Shown here: positions 23,328 to 35,797 of the stretch, one piece after another
How positions within the stretch are numbered: position 1 is the first letter of the stretch
How the letters are laid out: each line of letters begins with the position of its first letter
NCBI GenBank assembly: GCA_035771175.1
Contig: CM069590.1
Location: forward strand, 61,419,997-61,483,996
Reading direction: 5' to 3'
DNA from: Paratinospora sagittata
Lineage: Eukaryota > Streptophyta > Magnoliopsida > Ranunculales > Menispermaceae
Length of the DNA: 64,000 nt
Notes under the pieces: generated by a model
Seen by the model: the letters and a program-made list of their open reading frames with translations, nothing else
Told to the model about the DNA's origin: nothing
Databases searched by the model: none
Translations under genes and position numbers: made by a program

Positions 23328-24605
23328 ATGGAGACGCCTTCATCAACAAGAAGAGTTACAAGATCACAGGTCAAAGCTACAATGAGTGGCATTCCCACAT
23401 CTGGTGTGTGAATCATCCTTTCCTTCATTTCATTTTTCTTATTCTATCATTGAATCTTAATTTTTTTATTTTCAATGGAAGGTTTCTTTGCATTGCTAAG
23501 TTTCTTCTTTAATCTTTTTCTCAGGGAAGCTCGACGAATCCGAAGCGGTTCTTTCAAGACAAAGAAACGGGAAGCCTGAACGATCCGCACTAATTGATAT
23601 CACTAATGATTCTCCAATTACTGGGCTTGCAATGGGTTTCTTGCAAACCCCTTTGTCTCAAGCCAAGAAGGAACAGCTAAAGAAGACTCCTGGTTCCGGT
23701 GAAACCTTGCTTCGAGGTCAGGTTAAGACCCTTTTGCAGAAGGTTGAAGAAGGAGCCGAGCTTGTGAAACTCTCTTTTGATCATCATCAACGGCCCTTTG
23801 TTCATCATCTTCAAGAAATTGTGAAATCCCCATCTGGGCTTCTTGCTCCGACGCCCGCGAACACGCCTAATGTTCCCAATCTCTCCTACAGCATAGATGT
23901 TGATGTCAAGGTCAATGGATTGGTCTCTGTGACACCTTCTGAAGCAGATCAAGAAATCCGGCAGGTACTTCAGAGTTTTATCAGAATAATCAATGTAAAG
24001 GATTTCAAATTGGGGTTTTCTATAATTGATGATCTTGCTTGTATTCTTGCTTTAACCAGGACATCACGGCCATTGAAGAAGGATCAAAACAGGAGAATCT
24101 TCTCGAGTCTGAAAAGAGTCTAACTCGATCTCTGTTGTTTGATTTCTCTGAGAAATCTGAGATTTCTGATTCTTCCTCTCCTTGCTCTTCTGTACTGACA
24201 TCCCAAGAAGGGAGCGCCGGTCAGGAGAAATCATCGGACGAAGATGATGCTTCTGTTTGGTCCATTCAGGTTAATGCAAGTAGCATTCAGGATGAAGATG
24301 AAGAGGAGGTTATTGTGGAAGAAGATTATGTCGATGAAGACGAAGAAAAGGACTATGATGAAGAAGGAGAGGAAGGAGGATTGTTAGATGAACTCTGCGC
24401 AGGATTGAGCAAGATAAGTGTGCAGGAGAAGAAAATTCCTGCATTTGAAGGCAAACATACTCGATTTGTCTACAACAGTGATGATGAAATTGAAGGAGAG
24501 GAAGAGGTTAAAGATGCTAGCGTCTCACCTAGCGTCTTGCGTTTGAAGGGTATGCCAACACCAGAAGGAAAACATCTTCGATTTCAAGAAGAAGAAGAGG
24601 ATTGA
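23328..24605 (+). CDS. Unnamed acidic plant protein, likely G2/M expressed
   Basis: Three exons (23328-23403, 23525-23964, 24060-24605) join in frame to give 353 residues. I recognise the plant family by its opening METPSSTRRVTRSQ and its SALIDITNDSPITGLAMG and TLLQKVEEGAEL blocks, but know of no established function. Some database entries call relatives chalcone-flavanone isomerase family, which nothing in this sequence supports. The N-terminal half is basic and Ser/Thr-Pro rich (SPSGLLAPTPANTP), suggesting CDK-type sites. The C-terminal half has a long Asp/Glu tract (about residues 255-290) and two related blocks, IPAFEGKHTRFVY and MPTPEGKHLRFQE, that look like a short internal repeat. It has no membrane segment or signal peptide. 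MSA elements in the promoter suggest expression in dividing cells. It is convergent with the polyketide synthase gene. Confidence 0.85.
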
Positions 24606-24937
24606 GTTTTTTTCAGAAAACTAGTCCTTAATTTGTTTGTTTTGGCTGCAGGAAATGAGTAATTTCTTGTGTCATTCTTTGACACCATTGATGCAAGTTT
24701 TTAGTTTTTTTTGTTCTCTAGTTTTGTTTGATTTGGGAACTGGGTGGGGGTGGATTGATGTGATGGAGGAGATACAATACTAACAAATACTACACCAAGT
24801 TCTGTAATTGAAAACACAAATTTCTAATAAGATTTCAATTTCTGATGGCTTATTTCATTGAAATTCTTCTTCTCATGAACAATCAAATCCAAAAACTAAC
24901 TTCTTCAGCTGATTGAGAAATATAATGAGAAAACTAA
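24606..24937. other. Convergent 3' ends
   Basis: This 332-base space separates the stop codons of the acidic-protein gene (+) and the polyketide synthase gene (-). It must hold both 3' UTRs and both polyadenylation regions, so the transcripts may overlap. No other feature is seen. Confidence 0.6.
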
Positions 24938-26445
24938 CTACTGTGAAACATAGAGGTTTCTTGCAAGAATTCCTTCAAAGCTAATCCCAGGCCCAAATGC
25001 AAGTATCAAACCCCATTCGTCATCGCCATCTTCTTTCTTCTCCTCAGGCTGCAGCTGCTGCTTCTTCAAGCTCTCCTCAATCATGTACTCCAAAACATAA
25101 ATAATGGTATTACTACTAGCATTCCCATAATCCATCAAAGCCCTTCTACTCGCCGTCAATTTCTCCGGCAACAAATCAAGCCTCTTTTCCAATCGATTCA
25201 ATATCGCCGGCCCGCCAGGATGAACTGCCCAAAACATATTGTTATACTTCTTATCATTGAACTCAACAGCTCCCATCCCCATCAACTTACCACAAAACCC
25301 CTCTATATGATCCTCAATTATTTGAGGAAGGTCCCTTCCTAGCTTGAAACTAATCCCTTCTTCTGAGAGTCTCCCATCAATTGTCTTCTCGGTGTCCGGC
25401 AAGAAGTGTTGGATTGCCGTGTGAAGCTCGAAGAGAGGCCTCTCGATGCCTGGTAAAGGATCAGTGCCCAGTATCATAGCTCCAGCGCCGTCCCCGAATA
25501 GAGCTGCTCCTACAAGATCGTAGGGTCGGTTGGGGTTTGGAGGCTTGAATCCAACTATGGTGGTCTCCGATGTGGCTAGCAAGATCCGGCTACCAGGGTT
25601 GTTCTCGGCGATGTCTTTGGCAACACGAAGTCCAGCAACGCCACCGGAGCAGCCCAGGAAGTATAGCATCACCCGGCTTGTTTCAGGGCTCAGGCCGAGG
25701 CCTCTTGCAAGGTAAAGATCTCCTCCGGGAAATCGGGCTTCGCTGGATGAGACGTAAACTAAGTGAGTTATGTTTGAACTTGGCCTTCCCCATTTCTTGA
25801 TGCAAGCTTGTGAGGCTTCAATTGCCATTTCTGTAACTGCCTTGTTAGATATTTCTAAGCGCTGTTTTATTGTAGGAAGGCCCTCAAGTGCTAGCTCTGG
25901 GTACTCCTTTAGAATCTCTTCTGACATTACCACATACCTTGTTTTAACCGTTGTTGTCTTGCCTATACAGAATTCAAATTATCAAAGCTTAGATCAAATT
26001 ACAGTTAATTATTTCAATGAGCAAAACAAACGGATTCATCTCAAGTGGATAGATAGATATTAACACTTTCCTTCACTTCACGTACATGATGTAATGTAAA
26101 CTAGATTTATAATGGCTGAGGAAAAACGTGATTGATAAATGAGATAAACAAGCTATAAGTAGAGAGGCCCAACTACATATATCAAGTAAAAGATATATAA
26201 ATATTATCGAAATGAAAGAATTTAAGAGACGTTTAGGGAGATGGTTAATTACAGAGTCGAGTCAGCTTTTGTCTGAGCTCAGGATCATCACATTTGGTGT
26301 TCTTGAAGTACCCATCAACAAGTAACTCTTGCATGACAAGCTGGTGAGGGAAGGCCTTGCCAAGAGAAAGAATAGTGGCCTTTCCTGAGTTGGGCATCTT
26401 GGGCAAGGCTCCTCCTCTCTGTGTAGTTTCTCCTTCACTTGCCAT
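24938..26445 (-). CDS. LAP5: LAP5/PKSB-like type III polyketide synthase
   Basis: An anther-specific chalcone-synthase-like enzyme. In Arabidopsis LAP5/PKSB condenses malonyl-CoA onto fatty acyl-CoA starters to give alkyl pyrones used for sporopollenin in the pollen wall. Two exons, 26253-26445 and 24938-25962 on the minus strand, join at TGC (Cys65), the intron position typical of the CHS superfamily, and encode 405 residues. The catalytic triad is visible: Cys in YFLGCSGG (about residue 169), His in WAVHPGG (about 312) and Asn in YGNASSN (about 345). GFGPG-type substrate-loop equivalents appear as AFGPGISFEG near the end. FPHQLVMQELLVDGYFKNTKCDD and the RLTRLCKTTTVKTRYVV region match LAP5 rather than true chalcone synthase. 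Oddity: a Gln/Glu/Asp-rich insert (about residues 364-380) before the last beta strands makes it slightly longer than the roughly 390-residue family. All catalytic residues are intact. Confidence 0.95.
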
Positions 26446-26530
26446 TTTTTCTGCTCTGCCACTTATTACTAAACAACTAGAAGATGAAACCCAGTTGTTC
26501 TTGTTGTCTTAACTGGCCCAAGATCTGTAC

Positions 26531-26541
26531 ATATATATATA
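26531..26541 (-). promoter_or_regulatory. Candidate TATA box of the LAP5-like gene
   Basis: A TATATATATA run about 86-96 bases upstream of the ATG at 26445 on the minus strand, the only TATA-like sequence at a suitable distance. Confidence 0.5.
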
Positions 26542-29500
26542 CACAGTGGTGGAGCATGAACGTTTGATTGACAAAGCTTGGCGGGAGTTGGTGTTTTTTA
26601 CTTTTTTCTAAGTTACAGAGCGAGGGAGACGTGAAATATTTTGTATTATTTGTAGTTTGATGGATTAGGTTAGAAGCAACACGTTCATGGATCCAAGAAG
26701 TTGCAGTTAGAAAGTAGGAGCTGAATGGGTTAGATCTGTTTGATCTGGGGAAGCTGAATGATTCGGCAGGACTTGCAAACAAGCAAAATGCTTATCAAGA
26801 AGTAAAGAATAATAAAATGAGCAATGCTATATGGATTGATAATAATGCACCAATTGTTACACATCACCGTCACTTTAACTTTTAACTTTAATACATCAAA
26901 ACACTACATTTTTTAATGAAATTATAAATCTGATGTGAATATTTTCATATTAGATTTGTAGCAATCGATGTTGAGATTTTAATTTCCTTAGCATTTTTCT
27001 AATAAAATTATGACACCATATTAGAAACCTTCAACTTAAAAGCTAGAAGTATAAGTAAAGAATATAAAGTGAATATAGACATTACGTATCCTTTGTTTCT
27101 TTTTTTCTTTTACTGGACTCGGTGGAAGAGCTACCGAGCCATAGTCACCATGTAGAAGAGGCTCTTGAATCTTGATGTATCGGATGCCACCAAGTTTTGT
27201 TTTTCTCAAAGCAAGAGGCCCACTAAGTTGAGAGGCTAAGTTATTGAGTCCAACTTGGATTTCAAATCTTTTATAAGCATTGAGTAAAACTAAATAAGAT
27301 AGGGATAAAGTTTTGTATTTGAATTTAAAACCATATTAGATAATGGCATTTTGCTAGTCTCTTATTATAATATGGTGTTTTCAAACTCTTTTTTTTTTGT
27401 CACCCTTAGTATATGTACACTTTTAATTGCCTATAATTTGGGATATCTGAATTAATTTAGAAACATCGACTAATCCTTAGGGACAAATCCTAATCTAGAG
27501 AGCTTTCAAAAAAAAAAAAAAGTTGTAATGAGAAGAGAGAGTGATGTCTCCCAATGAGCTTTCAAAATTCAGTTTTTTCTATTAACTATTTACATATATG
27601 TATATACTTTGTAAATACAAATTATCAAAGTTTCTAACAAGGAAATCAATTAAAAATACTCACCAATTAAATGGATATTCAACTCCTGACAATATATATT
27701 TGTTGTTAACTCTAACTCAATATTCTACTTTTACAAACTTTATTTCCTCTCCAAAAGAACAAAGCCTTATTTCAACTTATGAGATGAGCTACATTTATTT
27801 TTTGAACAATAGCTACAAATTGTTTCCTAATCTTATTCATTAATATGCATTAGTATAAATATTATTTTTCTTTAACTTGTTCAAGATAAATTAACTGAAC
27901 TAAATTTTCCCGTGCAAATAGTTCATGGCTAGAAAACCATTCAAAGTGAGAATATTGGATTGTGTTGGAAAGAAAATTGACATGAAGTGTAATTACACGA
28001 TTTTAGTTCAAGTTATAAAAAAAAAAAAAATTTAAAAATACTGAATTAAATACTCATGCTTTATCAACTTTTAATTTAAGAAAAATTGAAAGTGACGCAT
28101 TTACACAAGACACAAAAGTAATACATTTTATGAAGATAGTTAAATCTTATATAATATACATAATTTGAGAAATCATACATAACTTAAAACACATGTATAA
28201 GATTTATCAACCAATTATTATAAAGTAGTGTGTCACTAAATTGTATTATCACAGCATATAATAATATATATTGAGTACTCAATATGAAATAAACAAGTCC
28301 AAACGTGTTTGGACATGTCTTTATTTATTTATTTTTGTTATGAGTGTCAGCTCAAATACCTTTATTATATTCGAGTTTAAAAAAATTAGTCTCATCTAAA
28401 AAAAAAGACACATCTCGAATCGAAAAACCGGTATAAAAAAAAATAAAAATATAATAAGCAAGCAAATATTCAAAAGAAAAATATACCTTAAATATTATGA
28501 CGAGCCAGGCGAGGACACATTCGTCATATATGAAAAGGAAAGAAGGTAAGTCGTAAATTGGCATCATAAGACATTAAATATGATTTATGATCCATGATCA
28601 ATGATCCATTAGAAATGGGAGAAGGAAGTCACGCAGCGCGCGTGACTTTACAGTCTGCAGCGACGGGCTGGAGTGTCTCCCTCACAGGGAATCAAATCAT
28701 AACTTCCTCTCTTCTTAAGAAAACGACCTTCCCTTTTCCATTTTTACCGTCTCTGATTCTTTACTCCCGAGAGGTCCCTAAGTAATCCGCCTCTCAACCA
28801 CGTTTCTGATACTCTCCAAATTTTTTTTTCTTTTGGATTAGAGACTCATCATACTCTGTATGAATTCACTCTTAACATAAATGAATTTATTAAACCTAAT
28901 TCTAGAAAGATATTTTGAAGATAACCAGAATTTTTTTTTTTTTAATTTTATGCCGTAGATAATATTCTCTTGTATTTGCTTTTAGGGTAAAATTATTTTT
29001 ATAAAATTAAATAAAATAAGATATGATTTAACTAATTTTAATGTTATCATAAGTTTGAAAAACACTTTAAATTGATCACATTTATTACAGAAAATATTCA
29101 GAAATTAACTTGTAATTATCCTAAATTTTTTTCAAAAAAAACACAAAATCTGGTTTTGCTATTGGGGTCGCAAAACTTAATTTTTAAGTTTTTATTTTTA
29201 TTTTTTAAAAAGAGAATGAATAACAAAGAACGAATAAGAGTGCATATGAACGAAGAACGAAAAGTAATTTTTAAGTTTTTATTTTTATTTTTTAAAAAGA
29301 GAATGAATAACAAAGAACGAATAAGAGTACATATGAACGAAGAACGAAAAGTATCTGTGCGCACACAAAAAGATAAAAAAAGATTAATATTAAACTTTAG
29401 ATCATCACTATTTTATCCCATTAATATGAGATAAAAATATTAAATGAGATTATTTTTTATCTCATCTAACTTGACAGTTAAATATAAAAATTAGACTAAA

Positions 29501-31880
29501 AATAATTTTATCTTACGCACCAAATAATAAATTTTAAAAATATAAAAAAACTTTTATAAAAGGAAGAAAAATATCTTTTACTTGAATCTAATAATCCTGA
29601 TATAAATACATGACAATAAACTTTGATACATCTTAAAAAAAAAAAAAAAAAAAAAAGAAAAGAAAAGAAGAAGAAGTAAATCTTGATGTATATTAACCTG
29701 ATATTTCATTAAGCTTGTCCGCATGCATGTGTGCCGCGTGTACTTCTACACCTACCGAGGCAAGAGAAATAAAAGATTTCCCACGTGGCATACAAGGAGG
29801 ATGGGACGCAACCCTTGGATCGTTGTAGAGCTACCTCCATCGAATGGTTCTAAGATGATTTAGGGAACTCAGGACACTAGCTGAGTTTCAACTCTATATC
29901 CTAGGCACAACTTTTTTTTTTTTTTTTTTAATATATATATATATATATATTCTTAGAGACATATTGATGACAAGTAAATTTTTTAAATTTGAGTGACCAA
30001 ATTAGCTTATGCATATTTAATTAATCTCTAAAAATATAACCCCTAACTTTCAAAGGAACACTTCCTTAAATCTAAGAAAAATCTTTGTTTGGACTTGTAT
30101 ATAATATATTTTAAAAATAAATAAACAGATAATACTTAAACACATGACTTTTCAGTAACTCGTGATCATTTGTAATTTTACAATATATTTGAATGTTAAC
30201 TTTTTATTTTATTTTTTATTTTTGGCAGAACGTTGGATATTAACTTGAATATAGAGCAATAAATGTATTCCATACACTAAAATTAATTATAGTAACTGCA
30301 ATATAAATTACATAGCTCTACAGATATTTATTAAATTACATGTCAATACATGTTTTAGTGCAATTCAAAGTTATTTAAAGCGGTGAAGTGGTGCAGTTTC
30401 TATTTATCAGTACACACGTCAATTAATTTAGTATTTAACCTTATAATATATATTGAGTAATTTTAAATGTATTTACCAAAATCATTCATTCTCAATGTTT
30501 TATAAATTTTTAATAATAATAAATAACAAATGAGGTATAATAACCACCGTTTTAGGTTCATTTAAAATGGCGCCGTTTTGGGATTTTCAGTTGAGTATTT
30601 ATGTAGCAATTTTCAGGTTGACAGACAAACAGGTTCAGAAACAAAGGAAAAGGAATGAGATTTTCCAGCTTCTTCTTTCTTCCTCTCTCTCTTTGTTTTA
30701 CTTACTTACTGCCTGCTCTTTTTTGTTGTTTGTAAGTTTAAATCAAATTCAACAGTGCTTACAATGAATAAATCCATGATTTTGGTTTTGTCTCCGTTTA
30801 TAATTTTCTGTCCTTTCTTTCTTAAGAAAAAAAATGGTAGAAGATTGAAAGTAGAAATTGGGTAAGAGCAAATGAGGAGCTTCCGGGTCTCTGTTTTTTA
30901 GTGTGGTATTTGAATTGTATAAAGAAAAAATGTGGATTCTTTTGTGGGTTGGTTGTTGAGATTTGGGCTATTATTCAAGGATATTCGTGGAGTAATTAAT
31001 GCTTCTTATTATTATTTTTACATGATTCGGTCGATTTTTTCATGGATTTCTCATGGGTATCTGAGCTTTTTGGAAACCTTCTCTTTCTTTCTTTCTTTCT
31101 TTCAACTTTTTTTTTTTTTATCATGAGATATTTTGAAGCTGCTATATATGATGTCTCTTCTTCTGCTTTAGTTCGTGAAGAAGAACCTGATTCTTCTCAA
31201 TTTTTAATGCTACAAATTCGCCTTTTTCCTTTTTTGATTGAATCTCTTTCTTTTTCTTTCTAGAGCTTCTGTGGAGTTGCAGAGAGATGGATTTGTTTTA
31301 GTTCCGGAAGACTACTTTTTTCTGCTTCTGATTTCTACATAGAAAAATTAAAACTAAGACCTTTTTCTCTCAATCTGATTATCCGGGTCGTTTTTTCAAT
31401 CATTTTGGGGAATTTTTGGTGCTGTGGGTTCCATGATATTTGAGCCTTTGAAGTTGTTTTCGATCCCATGTGTCATTATTCTCAGAAATGGACAACAACG
31501 CCCGAGATGTTGTAAACCGGTAGCCGAATAAGAAATATGAGAACACAGATTGCTTATGTAATTACTGAATTTTCATGAGCCTTATCCTATGAATTAAATT
31601 TGAGGGGAGAAAGAGAACAAATTTTTTTTTTTTTTTTTTTTTTGTCTCTATCTGTGTAGTGTCTTGTGTATTTCTTAGGTAGCGGTTGTGATAAGAGTTG
31701 CAGATAATATGTCCAGTTTGTTACCCTTCTGTTTATTTATTTATGACCCTTTTGTTTTAAATTGCAGCTTCTACTGATGGTGGGGATTTTTGCATTTCAA
31801 AGAAATTGAAGAAGAAAAAGAAGAAAGTTAGAGGAGTGAGTTTGTTGAATTGAACAAGTTCAAGTAGTAAAGATAGTGAA
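26542..31880. other. Long intergenic region and leader of the 706-residue-protein gene
   Basis: No coding gene is supported in 26.5-30.5 kb. The sequence is AT-rich with poly-A/T runs, (TA)n near 29931-29950, and an 87-bp tandem duplication (listed separately). A less AT-rich patch at 28620-28800 holds a GTCACGC/GCGTGAC inverted repeat. From about 30560 the sequence looks like a promoter and untranslated leader (CT-rich stretch near 30670-30700). A T-rich tract ending in TTGCAG at 31763-31768 is a plausible acceptor of a leader intron, leaving about 110 untranslated bases before the ATG at 31881. The donor was not settled. Confidence 0.4.
29179..29352. repeat. 87-bp tandem duplication, two copies
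   Basis: Copies at 29179-29265 and 29266-29352 differ at one position that I can see (tgcatatg versus tacatatg), so the duplication is recent. The unit is 29 codons long, which is why reading frames stay open through it on both strands. That openness is an artefact of the duplication rather than a sign of a gene. Confidence 0.92.
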
Positions 31881-34800
31881 ATGGTTGGTGGGTCTGAAGG
31901 AGAAATGGAGCTTCAACAGCCTCCACCACCACCACCACCATCATCATCTTTAGCTACTGATAGTTGTGAGAGAATTAAGCATCAGAGAAAGGTGAACTAT
32001 TCTGATTTTTGAGAGCACAGATATGAAAATTAAGGAATGCCTTTTTTTTTTTCTTTTTTTTAAATACAAATTTGAAATTTGATCTTAACATGGTTAATTT
32101 TTTCTACAGCCATTCTATGGTTGCATCGGTGTTCAATCTGTCATTCCCCGGAAGCAGCGTTCAGGTACGCGTGTGTTAATCAAGATTGAAATTAGGCGTT
32201 TAATCTCATGTCCAGTTCTTTTCTTCTTTTTTTTTTTTTTCTCTGAGAAGAAATGTGATTTGCTTATTATTTTTCCTAGTGTTTTCTCAAAAGGAAAAGC
32301 ATTGAGCACAATATGCCAAAGTTTTTTTTTTTTCAATCTGTAGATAATTAATAATTGTGCTGGAGGATCGGTCAATTAACTTCTGAGCATGATATGCCAT
32401 GAGTTTTTTTTTTTTAATTTACAGATATTAAATGATTATGCTGGAGGATCATTCTTCTAGCTTCTCTGTTCTTCTCTTAGGCATATTTTCTCTATATTGT
32501 TTGTTTTTACAGCTATAAACAAGCGTATCCGGGAATCTACTTCTCCACCTTTGCCTGATGCAAAGAAACTCCACCAACCATCCACTGAGATAGAATTGCC
32601 TCAAACCAAAGGCCCAAAGAAACCCAAACAGAACAGGGTCAGTCATCTCCAAGAGACTAAGAATATGTGGACAAGTTATTCTTCTGCTCCTTTTTTATAA
32701 GATTTTAATTAGGTATTATATCCTTGCTTGTGCAGAAGCAAGGTGGTGTCTCAAACCGGTTTGTAAGGCGGGTGGTCTCTAGCTCAATTACCAAAGATGA
32801 GGAAGAAGTTGTGGAGACCCTGTATGGTTTGGCTAAAATGTTTTCTGATGAAAAGCTTGATAGAAGCAGGGAGGATGAAAAATCTTCAGAACCAAAATCT
32901 TCTCCTTTGAAGGATACAAGGGAGACTTGCATGCTTACTTGTGAAGGTCTAGTTTATATCCCCTGGTTTTGTCCTCCTTTTTCTTTTATTGTTCTCGTGG
33001 GAATGTGTCTGGTCCAAGTTGAGAACTTTGTCTGATTCTGCAGCTGCAATAGAGGAGAGCGTGAAGTCTCAGCGTGCCCTGACCATTGCTGAAGTTACCA
33101 ATCTTTCTTCCTGTGTAGAGGGTTCACCGACAGAGACTTTAAAAGATTACCCTTTAACCAAATCGACTGTCCATGAACCACACACTATATTCGCTAGTCA
33201 CCAAATTGAGCAGCCTTTGGCTCAAGCTCTGTTGCCTAAAAGTGAACATTTAGAGGACACCCCAATGGATGATGTTAATCTTGCTGCTTCGTTCAAAATT
33301 GTTCCTGGAATAGGGTACATATTTATCCCTTTCAAAGCACATCTAATGCTGCTGTTGTTGTCACTGGTATACATTTCGTGTAACATGGCTAACTAGTTTT
33401 GTACAATGTTCTCTTTCTTAACTTGTTCCTCTTACAGAATAAAGGAGTCAAGAGAACTGGAATTGCTCCATGACCAAAAGCATCAGAATAAATTATGGCC
33501 GGTATGGACCTATCATCAAATACATATTTCATGTTCTATTAATGAGGAAACTGTCTTCCTAAGTGGTCGGGGTGGTTCATTTTGCAGGTTACCTCTGTTG
33601 TGATGGAACAAGAGCAACTACAACCAATCAAAGATGACAAAGGAAGTTGTACTCGAATTGCTTGTGAAGAAGGTATTATATGGTTTTTCCTGAATAAATA
33701 CAAATAAAAGAAGAATATGGATTATGGAAGCTTATCATTGTTTATAGTTTCCCTTAATAACATATAGTAATCTGTATCTTTTTGCTTTATCAAAAGGAGC
33801 TCCAGCTCTCTGGCCTGGATTCTCTTTGACAGAGTCGAATGGTGGTAGCATTCGGTGCCCCTCTTCATGGTAAAATTTCTCTTTTCCTGTTGGTGATCTC
33901 TGAAAAATTATATTGTTTCCTCTCTGGTGACCCACTGAAACTGATTTAATTCTCAGGTCAACTTCAAACAAAGATCCATCTTGTTTGGATTCTACCACAT
34001 ATGTGATCGGGTCCAGTTCAACTAGATGTATCATTCCAAACAAGGAGGTGAAGAATAATGATTTTCTTTTTAAGGCAGCATTTACTAGGCATATAAGTTT
34101 TTTTTTCTAATTCACGAACCAAACTTCCTGTTTACCAAATTAAATCCAAGTTCTTGATTTTCTCAAAACTTTTTTGATGAATTCACAGGGTAAATCAGTG
34201 TCTCGACAAGTTGTAGTGGATGGAAGGAAACCATGGAAGAAATCTTCTGTTCATGTGCGCATATGCTATCTAATCCAGGCCTCCCAAACAGCTGACAAGA
34301 AGGCCAGTTGGGAAGTTCCTACAATTCAGTTGAAAGCAACTGAAAGACCGAATCTTGATGTTAAATCGACGAATGGGATGACTGATCTGAGAAACAGTTG
34401 GGATGCAGCGATTTGTTCCTGCATCAACGATAAGGAAGAAATTTTGGCAACAGGCACAAGTGGTTCTTCATCAAGGAAGGATCAAAATGAAATTCCATCT
34501 GGAATTATACAGGAAAAGTGGCTTCTGCAAGACCAACAGCCGGCTTCTAAGACATATAGGAATGGCACTTCATCAAATCAGGTTAGCTTTCTAAATAGCT
34601 TGCTTTGATATTCTCAAATTTTCCCTTTGTTGAAATGTGCTCTTGTTCTTGGTAGGGTGGTGATTTTTTGTCATTGTCAACTGGCCATGGTAGCTTGGAA
34701 TTTACTACTCTGTATGATCAGAATCACGGGAGAAATGTGTTGGAGTCCCCTTCACAAAATGCTGCTCCTAATCTCTGCTCAATTTCCCATTGTCACTCAG

Positions 34801-35797
34801 TGATGCCTCTCTCCCTACCCAATGCTTGGTATTTATCACCTCCATATCCTGCTGATGTACTGAAAAGAGCAGATAGGCAGCAGGTCTGTTCTCTTTCCTT
34901 CGAATTGAATTCAGAATTAGGTGTAATGAAAAAAACCATATCATCATATTATTCTTCAATATCATAACCTTTTTAATTACTGATGATATCTGCTGAATTT
35001 CTCTATGAATCAATGAAGATCTCATTACGGGATCTCTGATATCAACAAACCCAAAGAATTGCACCCCCTATTTGTATCTCCATATGGTTTTCTTTTGGTC
35101 TGTTAACTTGGTTTTGTAATGCAATGAACGGGATATGTTAACATATTTGATTGCTCTATCTGTTGGGAATTTGTGCTCTCATAGTTTCATCTTTTTCTTT
35201 CTAACTAAAATCCCTTCCAAGGGCTATTTTTACTTTCTTATAAATGCATTCAATCTTTATTTGATACTTACCAACCTTTCCACTCACAAATCTTAACAAG
35301 GGAGGATCCACATTTTTCTGATGATTCTATCCTGGGCACTTGAATGAAAGTTATGGCACTTACTGATCTGGTATTTAATGCAGCTGCAGCAACTTCAATT
35401 TATGGATGGCTTATTCTACAGCACACCACATCTGGCTCAAGGAGGATTAGCAAAACAGCAGAATCATCAGATAATGTGGGCTGCAAAGCTAGCAACCGAG
35501 AATGGATCTGGAAGAGCTATGCCTGATTTTCCCAAGAGGCAAAATGGGACGAAAGACTTTCCAATGGTGCCCTGCTCGCAGGCCATTCTTCCCTTCTCTG
35601 CTCCTGTGGAGAAGTTGAGTGCCAACATGTGCCCCAGACCAGCACAACAGCATCTCTGTGCTGTATCTTCATCGACGTCATCTACCAAGGGAAACAGGCA
35701 CCAACAACAACAATACATTCCTAGTCACTATGATCTGGGTGGTGGCTTCTATGCTCAAGGCACACCTCAATTGCTCTGCAATTCTGAGCAGTTTTGA
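31881..35797 (+). CDS. Uncharacterised 12-exon plant protein (706 residues)
   Basis: I do not recognise this protein by name. Twelve exons join in frame: 31881-31991, 32110-32164, 32513-32637, 32736-32946, 33044-33314, 33438-33501, 33588-33672, 33797-33869, 33957-34047, 34189-34581, 34656-34883 and 35384-35797. The start follows an in-frame-stop-rich leader. The N-terminus carries a Pro run (QQPPPPPPP) and a basic region (HQRKPFYGCIGVQSVIPRKQR, split by intron 1) with a KGPKKPKQNR patch that could be a nuclear signal. The most family-like block is SNRFVRRVVSSS...EEEVVETLYGLAKMF (about residues 104-130). The remainder is low in hydrophobic segments, rich in Ser, Gln and Asn, and probably disordered, with a Gln-rich stretch near the end. 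There is no signal peptide or membrane segment. A nuclear regulatory or scaffold role is a guess. Some small exons could be alternatively spliced. Confidence 0.8.

Noticed and set aside
29072..29434. 120-codon ORF (and an antisense ORF)
   Set aside because: Kept open by the 87-bp tandem duplication; composition is AT-driven Lys/Asn/Phe with no family resemblance.
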